Positions 8,082 through 16,271 of a stretch of 39,018 nt of DNA are shown here, piece after piece (the stretch's first letter is position 1; each line of letters opens with the position of its first letter). The stretch lies in the NCBI GenBank assembly GCA_016844745.1, contig JAERMQ010000044.1:1-39018 (forward strand). Direction: 5' to 3'. This DNA comes from Ignavibacteria bacterium. GTDB lineage: Bacteria; Bacteroidota; Ignavibacteria; Kapaibacteriales; UBA2268. Made by a program: the position numbers and the translations under genes. A model generated the notes under the pieces. That model was not told the DNA's origin. It was given only the letters and a program-made list of their open reading frames with translations, and did no database searches.

Positions 8082-9015
8082 AATTAACCCTTTCCCTCTC
8101 GATGACCAATGGACGCTTCCTCACCTCTGTGAATATTGCCGAAACATACTCTCCGAGAAGTCCGAAGAACAAGAACTGCACTGAAAAAAATACGAATAAT
8201 GTAATGATTAATGACGCAAAACCGATTTGATAATCATGCCAGTGAAATATTTTAAAATATAAATAGACAATTGCAAATAATATACTAATAACCGAAAAGA
8301 AAAAGCCGACCAAAGTCATCAGCCTGAGCGGCGCCGAAGAATGTTTTACGATACCGTTCATAGCATAATTCAGCAAGCTGAACAGATTTGTCGATGTTTT
8401 TCCGTGCTTTCGTTCCAGGCGGTTATAATTAATTCCAGTCTGATTAAATCCTATTACCGCAACCAATCCTCGGAAATAAGGCTCATTATCAACCGTCTTT
8501 TTCAATTCCTCCCGAATCCTCCGGTCAATCAAACGAAAATCACCGGCATCGCGAGGCAGGAAATCGTGTGAAATCATGTTAATCAGCCAATAGAACAGCT
8601 TCCTCATTGCGGATATTGCGAAATTCTCTCTACGCTTATCGCGAATGCCGTAAACAACTTCGAAGCCTTCCTCCCATTTTTCAATGAATTTTGGGATTAA
8701 ATCTGCCGGGTCCTGCATATCGCAATCATAAGGGATAGTTGCATCTCCGGTACTCGAAATTATGCCATTGAAAATTGAACGGTTCGGACCGAAATTCCGC
8801 GAATTTGCAATTACTTTTACTCTTTTATCATTGCGCGCCAACTCTTTTAGTATGTTCAATGATTTATCCAACGAGCAGTTATCGCAGAAGACATGCTCGT
8901 AGTCATAACCGGGCAATTCCTTTTCGAAAAGAGTTTTGATTGTGTCGTAGCAATAGGGAATATTGGCTTCCTCATTGAAAACCGGAGTAACGATGCTGAT
9001 TATTTTTTTTGCCAT
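8074..9015 (-). CDS. GtrB/ArnC-like family 2 glycosyltransferase (polyprenyl-phosphate sugar synthase)
   Basis: 313 residues. The N-terminal GT2 domain has ISIVTPVFNEEANI at the start, a nucleotide-binding acidic pair near DNCSLDKS, and DCDMQDP (about 98-104), equivalent to the DxDLQDP metal site of dolichyl- and undecaprenyl-phosphate sugar transferases. Two membrane helices follow (about 232-254 and 265-290), then a basic tail. This is the architecture of GtrB and ArnC: a nucleotide sugar donor is loaded on a C55 lipid phosphate at the cytoplasmic face. The adjoining GtrA-like gene would flip the product. Which sugar is used cannot be read from the sequence. Confidence 0.88.
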   Translation of the reverse strand: MAKKIISIVTPVFNEEANIPYCYDTIKTLFEKELPGYDYEHVFCDNCSLDKSLNILKELARNDKRVKVIANSRNFGPNRSIFNGIISSTGDATIPYDCDMQDPADLIPKFIEKWEEGFEVVYGIRDKRRENFAISAMRKLFYWLINMISHDFLPRDAGDFRLIDRRIREELKKTVDNEPYFRGLVAVIGFNQTGINYNRLERKHGKTSTNLFSLLNYAMNGIVKHSSAPLRLMTLVGFFFSVISILFAIVYLYFKIFHWHDYQIGFASLIITLFVFFSVQFLFFGLLGEYVSAIFTEVRKRPLVIERERVNFD

Positions 9016-9068
9016 TATTTCTCTTTTTTTAATTTATTATCTATTCTAAGTTCAGCTTTATAATATGG

Positions 9069-9196
9069 TGATAATTTTCAATTTTCAATTTTGTAATTTT
9101 CAATCAATGTCTAATTTGAAATAATTAATTTAAAATTAAATATTAAAATTTCATTGAAAATTGTAAAATTGAAAATTGAAAATTGAAAATTCAATT
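9069..9196. repeat. Inverted AATTTTC heptamer arrays
   Basis: TTTTCAATTTTCAATTTTG near 9073-9100 is answered by AATTGAAAATTGAAAATTG near 9157-9195 on the same strand, that is, two opposed 7-nt arrays able to fold on each other. It fills the gap between the GtrB-like gene and the aminotransferase with the element at 9201-9303. Confidence 0.8.
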
Positions 9197-9200
9197 CTAT

Positions 9201-9303
9201 CTTTGTGCCTTCCCTTTGTGTCCTTTGTGTTAAAATATTTCCTTTTTTCATCTGAAGATTTTACCACAAAGGGCACAAAGGTTTACACAAAGGACACCAA
9301 GGT
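9201..9303. repeat. CCTTTGTG inverted repeat
   Basis: The left side has repeated CTTTGTG units (CCTTTGTGTCCTTTGTGTTA) and the right side repeated CACAAAG units (CCACAAAGGGCACAAAGG). A second copy of the same element lies at 29773-29887. The two share the spacer-facing phrases TTTTACCACAAAGG and TGTTAAAATA. Confidence 0.8.
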
Positions 9304-9306
9304 TTT

Positions 9307-10416
9307 TTATTTATACTTTATTACATTTTTCAAAGTCGTGCATACGTAATCAATATCCTCTTCATTCAGATTGGCTGCGGATGGCAGCGATATACCGCGT
9401 TTTTCTACTTCCGTTGCAACCGGATTATCATAACGCATTTCCAAAGTCGGGAACCGGCTCATTCTTGGAAATGCCGGACGTGCATGTATATTGTTCTCTT
9501 TGAATGTACTCAATACAAAATCACGTTCGGTTGAAATATTGTCTTCCAGCAGAATCGAAGGATAGCAGTAGTTGGCTCGTGTGTCGGGTTTCTCGCGGAC
9601 AATTTTAATACCTGCAATTTTACTCAGGCGCTCATCGTACCAACTGAAAATTTGACGTTTGATTGCAACTAATTCTTCAATCCTGAGAACCTGCGCCAAT
9701 GCAAGCGATGCAGTAAGATTTGCCATAGTATATTGATAACCGACATAATCAGACCAGAATGTAGCGCCGGAATCAGTACGTCCCATTGATGAATATAGTT
9801 TCGCCCATTCGAATACATCTTCGCGGTCGGTAGTAAACATGCCGCCCTCGCCGCTTACTGCAATCTTAGCGCCGTGGAAGCTGAAGCAGCCGGCATCACC
9901 GAAAGAGCCGACTTTTTTCCCTTTATAAAGCGCACCCAACGCAGGGCATGCATCCTCGACTACCATGAGATTATTTTCTTTGGCAATCTGCATGATTTCA
10001 TCCATTTCAGCAGGTACTCCAAAACTATGGACGAGCATAATAGCCTTGGTTTTCTCATTTATTGCTTCCCTGATTTTTTTGGGGTCAATGCACCATGTAT
10101 CAGGGTCGATGTCCACAAAAACGGGAGTAGCGCCTGTATATAGGATTGAATATGCGGTTGCCACCCAGCTAAAATCGGTGCAAATCACTTCATCTCCGGC
10201 TTTCAGTCCGAGTGATTTATTTGCTGTATGGAGCGCTAAAGTGCCTGTATGAGTAGCTATGGCATATTTCCTGCCTAAGTAATCGCATATAGCTTTTTCA
10301 AGTTTTTTTACATGCTGGTCGAAAGTTTCGTAGAACCCGTTTTTCACTCCATCCATAACTGAATCAATTTCTTTCTGAGTGATTGAGGGACCCGCAAAAG
10401 ATATTTTTTTGTGCAT
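9307..10416 (-). CDS. DegT/DnrJ/EryC1 (StrS) sugar aminotransferase
   Basis: 369 residues, a PLP-dependent aminotransferase acting on a keto-deoxy nucleotide sugar. The PLP lysine is K184 in CFSFHGAKIAVSGEGGM, preceded by VVEDACPALGA with the ring-nitrogen acid (D155). The overall layout is close to perosamine-type (C-4) aminotransferases, but the position acted on cannot be fixed by eye. A clear Shine-Dalgarno AGGAG lies five bases before the ATG. With the N-formyltransferase downstream it would give an N-formylamino sugar. Confidence 0.88.
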   Translation of the reverse strand: MHKKISFAGPSITQKEIDSVMDGVKNGFYETFDQHVKKLEKAICDYLGRKYAIATHTGTLALHTANKSLGLKAGDEVICTDFSWVATAYSILYTGATPVFVDIDPDTWCIDPKKIREAINEKTKAIMLVHSFGVPAEMDEIMQIAKENNLMVVEDACPALGALYKGKKVGSFGDAGCFSFHGAKIAVSGEGGMFTTDREDVFEWAKLYSSMGRTDSGATFWSDYVGYQYTMANLTASLALAQVLRIEELVAIKRQIFSWYDERLSKIAGIKIVREKPDTRANYCYPSILLEDNISTERDFVLSTFKENNIHARPAFPRMSRFPTLEMRYDNPVATEVEKRGISLPSAANLNEEDIDYVCTTLKNVIKYK

Positions 10417-10458
10417 TTTTCTCCTGTAATATATATTATTAATTTTTTTCTATTGAAT

Positions 10459-11106
10459 CCCCTCCTATTTTAGGAGGGGGTAGGGGGTGGTAAATTCTTC
10501 CTAAATTTCACATTGCCCTTTCATATAGTATCATCCCCCTTATTTTTATGAAGTGGTAGGGGGTGGTAAATTCTTCTTTAAATTCTCTGTTACCCTTTCA
10601 TAGCTTTGTTTTACCTATTTTATGAAGTAGTAGGGGGTGGTAAATTCTTCCTTATATCCTCAATCACCCCATCAATATTACTCAATACTTCAAAATTTGA
10701 ATAACGTAATACTTTAATATTTAGAGTCTTTAAAAAATTCTCCCTCTCCAAATCCTTTTCTTTTCCTTCATCCGAATAATGTTGAGAACCATCAATTTCT
10801 AATGCCAGGTTAATTTGAGGACAATAAAAATCGAGAATATAATTTCCAACACTATGTTGACGTCGAAATTTATGTTCATTTAATTTGCCATTTTTCAAAT
10901 TTATCCAGAGTAATACTTCAGCTTTTGTCATACTATTTCGGAGTTGCTTCCTGAATTGTTTAAGTTCTATTTTATTGTGGATTTCAGACATAATAAATAT
11001 CCTTAAATTATCAAACATCTTCAATTAAGCGACATGTTCGCAAATTTAGAGCAACTACCAATAACAAAAATTTACCACCCCCTACCCCCTCCTAAAATAG
11101 GAGGGG
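10459..11106. mobile_element. 648-bp inverted-repeat unit carrying a DUF559 gene
   Basis: A perfect 38-bp inverted repeat (10459-10496 and 11069-11106) encloses the DUF559 gene. Each arm contains its own small palindrome (CCTCCTATTTTAGGAGG) plus the phrase TAGGGGGTGGTAAATT. Two further direct copies of the GTAGGGGGTGGTAAATTCTT phrase lie inside, at about 10557 and 10630. No transposase is present, so if mobile it would be a non-autonomous cassette. I see no obvious target duplication. Confidence 0.6.
10620..11024 (-). CDS. DUF559 endonuclease-like protein
   Basis: 134 residues from the first ATG; a second Met at residue 12 (ATG at 10991, MSEIHNK) is the more usual start for the family. Core motifs: MTKAEVLLW, then KFRRQHSVGNYILDFYC and LALEIDGSQHY, the PD-(D/E)XK-like core shared with Vsr-type nicking enzymes (D in LDFYC, E in ALEIDG). 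Biological role unknown; these proteins are scattered through bacteria as single small genes. Its last residues (NLPPPTTS) are encoded by one copy of the GGGGGTGGTAAATT repeat that bounds the unit, so the repeat supplies the C-terminus and stop. Confidence 0.85.
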   Translation of the reverse strand: MKMFDNLRIFIMSEIHNKIELKQFRKQLRNSMTKAEVLLWINLKNGKLNEHKFRRQHSVGNYILDFYCPQINLALEIDGSQHYSDEGKEKDLERENFLKTLNIKVLRYSNFEVLSNIDGVIEDIRKNLPPPTTS

Positions 11107-11120
11107 ATGACCATTGCATC

Positions 11121-12281
11121 TCATAACTTCTTCAACCGAATACACGCTTCTTCAAGAATCTCATCGTCTTTGGCAAAGCAGAAGCGCGCAATTTGGTCGG
11201 CTTTATCGCTGCTGAAGAAAGCTTCGCCGGGTACGCATGCTACTCCTGTTTCTTCTAATAAAAACATAACTTTCTCTTTCCCGGTTTTGCCCGGCAGGGA
11301 AGAAATATCGCATAAGGTGTAATAGGAACCTTGCGGTACGTAGGGCGTCAAGCCAATTTCATTCAAGGTTGAACAAACTAATTCTCGCTTTTTGGCAAAT
11401 CTTGTTTGCAATCCCTGATAAAATTCATCTCCCAATTCCCGGATACCCTTTGCAACGCCATATTGAAGGGGAGACGGCGCACAAACATATATTAAGTCAT
11501 TTACATAGCCGATGGTATCATGAAGGCTCTCATCGCAAATCAAGTAACCGATTCGCCATCCGGTTATGCTGAATGTTTTGGAATATCCGGAAATTGTAAT
11601 GGTTCTCTTCTTTAGTTCAGTCAGCGATGCAGGGCTGATGTGTTGATTACCGTCATATAGAAAGTATTCGTAAATTTCATCCGTAAAAATGATTAAATCA
11701 TGCTTATCGCAGAATTTGCCGATTAACAGCAATTCGTCACGAGAAAAGATTTTTCCGGAAGGATTAGCCGGAGTATTAATCATAATGGCACGTGTTTTGG
11801 GAGTGATAGCTCGCTCCAAATCTTCTATGCGGAAAGACCAATCAGGCGGAGTCATTTCAACGTAAACAGGTTTCAAAGCGGCTGCATAAAGCGTATTGAT
11901 ATGATAACCGTAATACGGCTCGAAAATTATTACTTCATCTCCCGGTTCCATTAAAGCAAGGCATGCACAGTAAAATGCTCCTGTAGCGCCACCGGATACG
12001 ATAATATTCTTATCGGGATGACATTCGATACCGTTGTATTTGAACGCTTTTTCTGCAATTGCATTGCGCAATTCCTGTACTCCGTCGTAGCGTGTGTAGT
12101 AATTGATGCCTTCTTCGACGGCTTCGAAAGCGCCGGTTTTGACAATATCAGAAAGCTTCAGGTTGCTTATGCCTTGCGACAGGTTGATACCTCCCACCCG
12201 CTCGCACTCTATCGACATATTGCGTATTTCCGACTGTATAATCTTGTCTAAGCGTTTATTATTTATTAAATCTCTTTGCAT
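11121..12281 (-). CDS. Class I/II PLP aminotransferase (aspartate aminotransferase fold)
   Basis: 386 residues. SGYSKTFSITGWRIGY (231-246) carries the PLP lysine K235; NTPANPSGK (169-177) and FTDEIYEYF (199-207) are the other fold I landmarks; RFCFA near the C-terminus holds the substrate carboxylate arginine. The family covers aspartate, kynurenine and methionine aminotransferases acting on amino acids, not on sugars. In this locus it could provide an amino donor or an amino-acid-derived substituent, or be a housekeeping passenger. AAGGAA lies just before the ATG. Confidence 0.85.
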   Translation of the reverse strand: MQRDLINNKRLDKIIQSEIRNMSIECERVGGINLSQGISNLKLSDIVKTGAFEAVEEGINYYTRYDGVQELRNAIAEKAFKYNGIECHPDKNIIVSGGATGAFYCACLALMEPGDEVIIFEPYYGYHINTLYAAALKPVYVEMTPPDWSFRIEDLERAITPKTRAIMINTPANPSGKIFSRDELLLIGKFCDKHDLIIFTDEIYEYFLYDGNQHISPASLTELKKRTITISGYSKTFSITGWRIGYLICDESLHDTIGYVNDLIYVCAPSPLQYGVAKGIRELGDEFYQGLQTRFAKKRELVCSTLNEIGLTPYVPQGSYYTLCDISSLPGKTGKEKVMFLLEETGVACVPGEAFFSSDKADQIARFCFAKDDEILEEACIRLKKL

Positions 12282-12310
12282 ATATTCCTTTAATAGTATT
12301 CTTTATTAAT

Positions 12311-12420
12311 CAAAAAAGAACCCCTCCCTAACCCTCCCCAAAGGGGAGGGAATTTATCATACCATTACAAGTGTGGCTATTCCCTCCCCTTCGGGGAGGG
12401 TTAGGGTGGGGTTCTTTTAT
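12311..12420. repeat. CCCTAACCCTCCCC palindrome, second copy
   Basis: Inverted arms at about 12313-12350 and 12381-12418 share AACCCTCCCC and GGGGAGGGAAT with the element at 6258-6364, but have a different central loop. It fills the gap between the aminotransferase and the formyltransferase. Confidence 0.85.
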
Positions 12421-12436
12421 CTTTATTCATTTTTTC

Positions 12437-13204
12437 TCATTCAAAATTCTGTTCATACCCCAAACGAAGATGCATATAAATTTTCTTCCCATCCTGACTG
12501 TTAAAATAAGCAAAACCTCTGTTCCCAAAAGTTCTGGCTTTCAGCATGTTGATTAATTGCCTGCCGCTGATGTTGTCTAAATCAATAAAATCAAGATTTT
12601 CAATATCCTTCTTTTTCCTGTAAATAGCTTTGGAATGGTCCTGTTGTATTGGAGTTATATCATTATTCCTGATTTTATTCCAATTATCTTTAAAAAGTTG
12701 TATAATTTCTTCCTGAAGTTTTTTATATACAGTTCCGGCATTATCGGTTTCGTCCGGAAAAACCTGCTTTTGAACCCAGACCGGACCGGTATCTGCGCCC
12801 TCATCCAATGAATGAAGCGTAACTCCGAAAGGAGTTCCGTCAATCAGGCTATGAACGTGTGGGAACCAGCCTCTATTAATCGGTAACAGAGCAGGATGGA
12901 AATTTACAGTCCCTTTGGTAGCAAGATTGAATAATTCAGGTTTAAGTAGATAAGCCCAGTAAACTGTGATTATGAAATCAATTTCAGCGTTTTTTATTCT
13001 TTCCAAATTCATAGGAAGCATAACATCTCTGGCATTGATTATTCTATCCGGTTCACAACGAGAAGCATGTATTATTTCGGTGGTTAATTTTTGCTTATCT
13101 TCCTCATGAATACAAAGGAATTCAATCTTATCGCCGTTCTCTATTAGAAACTTGGCAACTTCCAATCCTACATAATCATTTGCCATGAGGCATATTTTCG
13201 ACAT
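12437..13204 (-). CDS. Sugar N-formyltransferase (Fmt fold)
   Basis: 255 residues with the catalytic triad of N10-formyltetrahydrofolate-dependent formyltransferases: N101 and H103 in NFHPALLPINRG, and D138 in DEGADTGPV. It lacks the C-terminal tRNA-binding domain of methionyl-tRNA formyltransferase (about 310 aa) and has a short distinct tail (200-255), as in nucleotide-sugar N-formyltransferases such as VioF, FdtF or WlaRD. The expected substrate is an amino sugar nucleotide, most simply the product of the DegT-type aminotransferase in this locus. AAAGGAA precedes the ATG. Confidence 0.85.
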   Translation of the reverse strand: MSKICLMANDYVGLEVAKFLIENGDKIEFLCIHEEDKQKLTTEIIHASRCEPDRIINARDVMLPMNLERIKNAEIDFIITVYWAYLLKPELFNLATKGTVNFHPALLPINRGWFPHVHSLIDGTPFGVTLHSLDEGADTGPVWVQKQVFPDETDNAGTVYKKLQEEIIQLFKDNWNKIRNNDITPIQQDHSKAIYRKKKDIENLDFIDLDNISGRQLINMLKARTFGNRGFAYFNSQDGKKIYMHLRLGYEQNFE

Positions 13205-13263
13205 ATTTTTTCCTTTAATTCAATTTTATTCTTAGTAAATTTAATTTAGTTATAATAAACTAT

Positions 13264-13271
13264 CAAAATTA
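13264..13271 (-). promoter_or_regulatory. Possible Bacteroidota -7 box before the formyltransferase
   Basis: TAATTTTG on the minus strand fits TAnnTTTG and lies about 60 bases before the ATG at 13204. I see no clear -33 TTTG at the right distance, so this is weak. Confidence 0.3.
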
Positions 13272-13360
13272 ACAATAAATAATTATTTAATGGTAAGCGA
13301 CCGTATCTAACCTTGGTAAATTTTAATAGTTCACTACTTAATTTATTCATTCCAAATTAA

Positions 13361-13467
13361 AGAGAAACCCCCTAACCCCCTTTGAAAAAGGGGGAATTTA
13401 TTTATTCTTACTTCTATATTCTACTTCCATGTTCTACTTCTAAAACCGGGGGTTAGGGGGTTTCTCT
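13361..13467. repeat. GAAACCCCCTAACCCCC inverted repeat
   Basis: A perfect 20-bp inverted repeat at 13361-13380 and 13448-13467, starting AGAGAAACCCCC, with a loop of about 67 bp. It is a sister of the element at 15320-15412 and lies just beyond the transketolase stop codon, where it could also stop transcription. Confidence 0.85.
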
Positions 13468-13494
13468 TTTTTCAATTTACAAATTCTTTTATTT

Positions 13495-14394
13495 TTAACC
13501 AATTAACCGCATAATTTTTTCTGAAAGGCTATCGGCATCCAAACCAGCCAACTTTAGCAGATATCCCTGCTTACCTACATTATGGCAGTCGTTGCGCTCA
13601 ATGCCGAATGTATAAATCTTTGGTGGGTAATATTCCAGAAAGGATTTGAATATAGAACCGCAGCCATGCAGCCGTATGTGTTCTTCTATAATGAATATCG
13701 TTTTGTAGTCCTTCAGGATATCAATATACAGTTCCGGCTGCTCGATTTCAATAACAGGTGAGGATAATAAATCTACATCAACATTCTGCTCCTTTAGCTT
13801 ACCGGCAACTTCGAATCCCGTATTCAGCATCCCTCCGGTACTCAATATTGCTATTGGTGCTTGGGAGTCGATTACCTTGTAAATATTCGATATTGGAGCC
13901 GGCTTGGGAACATTCTTTTCACCGTTTTTCCCAACCCTTAGCAGTTTCGGACCTTTGTTGTTCAAGGCATAATTTGTGCAATATGTCATCTCATCCGGGT
14001 CGCCGGGCAACAGCATCGTCATGTGCGGCAATGAGCTTAATATAGCAACATCCTGAACAGCATGATGCGAATAACCAGCCGAGCCGTAAACAAACCCGCC
14101 GCCTACGCTTACGACCGTTACATCAAGATTATGATAGCATATATCATTACGGATTTGCTCGAGGCAGCGCAATGTATTGAAATTAGCAATTGAATAAGTA
14201 AAAACCTTGAAGCCTTCCATTGCAAAACCGGCAGCTATTCCGGTCATATTTTGCTCGGCAACACCGCAGTTGAGCAACTGCCCCGGATGGTTTTCGGCGA
14301 ATTTTTCTACAATCGAAAAGCCCAGGTCACCGATAAGAAGCATAGTGTTCTCATCAACTTTGCCATTAAGTGTATTTATAAAAGTATTTCTCAT
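13495..14394 (-). CDS. Transketolase-like C-terminal subunit
   Basis: 299 residues covering the pyrimidine-binding and C-terminal domains of transketolase. CGVAEQNMTGIAAGFAMEGF (43-62) has the glutamate (E47) that activates thiamine diphosphate, and GYSHHAVQD carries the usual histidines. The start ATG overlaps the stop codon of the N-terminal subunit by four bases (ATGA), so the pair is made together. Split transketolases of this type occur in many surface-polysaccharide clusters, where a C2 unit may be added to a keto sugar. That role is inferred here. Confidence 0.9.
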   Translation of the reverse strand: MRNTFINTLNGKVDENTMLLIGDLGFSIVEKFAENHPGQLLNCGVAEQNMTGIAAGFAMEGFKVFTYSIANFNTLRCLEQIRNDICYHNLDVTVVSVGGGFVYGSAGYSHHAVQDVAILSSLPHMTMLLPGDPDEMTYCTNYALNNKGPKLLRVGKNGEKNVPKPAPISNIYKVIDSQAPIAILSTGGMLNTGFEVAGKLKEQNVDVDLLSSPVIEIEQPELYIDILKDYKTIFIIEEHIRLHGCGSIFKSFLEYYPPKIYTFGIERNDCHNVGKQGYLLKLAGLDADSLSEKIMRLIG

Positions 14395-15212
14395 ATTTGA
14401 TTCAATTCTGCCTGTGCTGCTAAATATTGTTCCTGATTCGGGGATTTATAATGCCACAGCAAAGTGTTCTCCATAAACGAGATTCCCTTGCCCTTTACCG
14501 TATCTGCAATAATAATTCCTGGTCTGGCGTTATTTTTGTTGAATAAAGATTGAAAAGCGTTATGGATTGATTCGAAATCATGACCATCCACTCTTTCGAC
14601 ATTCCAACCGAAAGCTAAAAGTTTATCCGTTAATGGCTCTAATTGCATAATGTCTTTTGTTTCGCCCATAGCCTGGATTTTATTGCAATCTATTACAACG
14701 AATAAATTGTCTAATTTGAAATTGGGAGCCGCTAAAAATGCCTCCCAATTCGAGCCTTCGTCTAATTCACCGTCGCTCATTAGAACGAAAACCCTCCAAT
14801 CGCTTTTTTTCTTTTTCCCTGCCATTGCAGTGCCTAAAGCGACCGGTAGTGCATGACCCAATGAACCTGTCGAGAACTCAACACCGGGAACAAAAGAAGA
14901 TATATGCGACATTAAGAGCGAGCCGTCATCGCCATAAGTTTGCAGCAGCGTTTTATCGAAGAAACCTTTTTCCGCTAAAACAGCGTAAAGGCTGGTGCAG
15001 GCATGTCCTTTGGAAAGGAAGAACCTGTCCCGGTTTTCCGATTTTGGATTTTGCGGAAAGACCTGTAAAATCTCATTGTATAGTACAGTTAAAATTTCAA
15101 CTGTCGAAAGCGCAGAACCAAAGTGGGATGTCTGTGATTTATATATCATATCCAGCATATCGAGCCGGACTGTATTGGCAAATTGTTTTAGTTTATCAAT
15201 GTTAAATGTCAT
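14391..15212 (-). CDS. Transketolase-like N-terminal subunit
   Basis: 273 residues, the thiamine-diphosphate-binding half. FLSKGHACTSLYAVL (65-79) and GSLGHALPVALGTA (116-129) are transketolase signatures. MSDGELDEGSNWEA (145-158) through N177 is the metal/diphosphate motif, with Ser in place of the first Gly of GDG, as in other split transketolases. Together with the next gene it makes one full enzyme of about 570 residues, shorter than housekeeping transketolase (about 660). Its position between the formyltransferase and the rfbG/nudix/HEPN block ties it to sugar synthesis, not central metabolism. Confidence 0.9.
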   Translation of the reverse strand: MTFNIDKLKQFANTVRLDMLDMIYKSQTSHFGSALSTVEILTVLYNEILQVFPQNPKSENRDRFFLSKGHACTSLYAVLAEKGFFDKTLLQTYGDDGSLLMSHISSFVPGVEFSTGSLGHALPVALGTAMAGKKKKSDWRVFVLMSDGELDEGSNWEAFLAAPNFKLDNLFVVIDCNKIQAMGETKDIMQLEPLTDKLLAFGWNVERVDGHDFESIHNAFQSLFNKNNARPGIIIADTVKGKGISFMENTLLWHYKSPNQEQYLAAQAELNQI

Positions 15213-15319
15213 TGTATATAATTTTAATAGTTAATAAATCAATTGGAAGACTGTCATTCTGAAACAAGTTACTAATGACAGATTTTTCTTCATTCAATAA
15301 AGAGCAATAATTTCAACTT

Positions 15320-15412
15320 AGAGAAATCCCCCCTACCCCCCCTTTTCAAAGGGGGATTTAAGAATATTTTTCTTATCCCCCTTTGAAAAAGGGGGGTAGG
15401 GGGGATTTCTCT
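15320..15412. repeat. AGAGAAATCCCCCC inverted repeat in a 306-bp gap
   Basis: A perfect 22-bp outer inverted repeat at 15320-15341 and 15391-15412, extended inward by near-matching CTTTTCAAAGGGGGAT and ATCCCCCTTTGAAAAAG. It is a relative of the 13361-13467 element, so the transketolase pair lies between two copies of the same family. The rest of the 15213-15518 gap is AT-rich without a recognisable gene. Confidence 0.85.
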
Positions 15413-15518
15413 TGAATTTGTCATTGCATATTTTTATTAATTCCATTATTTTGGAGTTCAGAATTACTTTCTTCTTGATTTTCGATACAAACTCACTACC
15501 AAGCAGAGAATCTTAGAA

Positions 15519-15980
15519 CTAATCATTTATTTTCCCGAATTTTTTTTCAATGTATAATTTAGTTGATTCATAAATTTCAAATAATTTGGGTGTTAAAATT
15601 AATACTTCAGTTATTAATTGTTCGACTTTTTCTTCCATATATTCATGAGCTATACTGTTTCTTATTCTCCTAATTTCTAACAGGTCATCTGCCGATTCCA
15701 GAACCTCAATCTTTTCGAAAAAATTAGCTATATCAATAAAAGTTTTTAAATCTTCACCAAGAACCTGGATTGTAGTTTTCATAACTTTTTGTGTTAATAA
15801 ATCACATGCCCTTGCAAATCTTGAAGTAAGAGCCTCAAATAAAACTAATTCTGAATCTGAATATTTGATATCCGGATTAATTTTAATACAATCATCATAT
15901 GTCTTTCTTAATACCACCATTGCTTTATCAGCCGATGAAATCGTTTCAAATAAATGAACTAATAAAGAATCCCGCTTCAT
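15519..15980 (-). CDS. HEPN-domain (HepT-like) protein, partner of the adjacent nucleotidyltransferase
   Basis: 153 residues, all helical in character. RRIRNSIAHEYMEE (about 104-117) contains the HEPN R-x4-H-x-Y motif. In HepT toxins the Arg and His form the RNase site and the Tyr is adenylylated by the MntA antitoxin. The ATG lies 3 bases after the stop of the nucleotidyltransferase gene, the standard two-gene order. It sits inside the dideoxyhexose gene run, and a second pair lies at 23813-24443. Whether it is an active toxin-antitoxin pair is inferred from the motifs. Confidence 0.82.
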   Translation of the reverse strand: MKRDSLLVHLFETISSADKAMVVLRKTYDDCIKINPDIKYSDSELVLFEALTSRFARACDLLTQKVMKTTIQVLGEDLKTFIDIANFFEKIEVLESADDLLEIRRIRNSIAHEYMEEKVEQLITEVLILTPKLFEIYESTKLYIEKKFGKIND

Positions 15981-15983
15981 AAT

Positions 15984-16271
15984 TTATATTTCAATTTTTT
16001 CTTCAAAAATTAATTCTTTAAAAGTTGATTTCTCTTCATTGGTAAAACTCACAATATCAATTTTTTGTTCCTCCAATTGTTTCCATAATTCAATCCTGAA
16101 TTTGCCGATTTCATTTAAATTCAGCTTTGTTTCACCTAAAATCAACAGGTCAATATCGCCGCCTTTCTTGGAATCGTCAGTTCGGGAACCAAACAAATAC
16201 AACTTATGTTCAGGAAATAATTCCTTAAAAGTAGATGAAATCACCTGTCTGTATTCATCCTTCAAACGCAT
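15984..16271 (-). CDS. MntA-like minimal nucleotidyltransferase
   Basis: 95 residues from the ATG at 16271. The same frame is open to 16346, but I prefer 16271 because it overlaps the stop of the Nudix gene as TAATG and gives the usual family length. YLFGSRTDDSKKGGDIDLLI holds the pol-beta-type GS-x(8-9)-D-x-D motif for ATP and metal. MntA proteins inactivate HepT by adding AMP to its R-x4-H-x-Y tyrosine, and that tyrosine is present in the neighbouring protein. Confidence 0.85.
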   Translation of the reverse strand: MRLKDEYRQVISSTFKELFPEHKLYLFGSRTDDSKKGGDIDLLILGETKLNLNEIGKFRIELWKQLEEQKIDIVSFTNEEKSTFKELIFEEKIEI

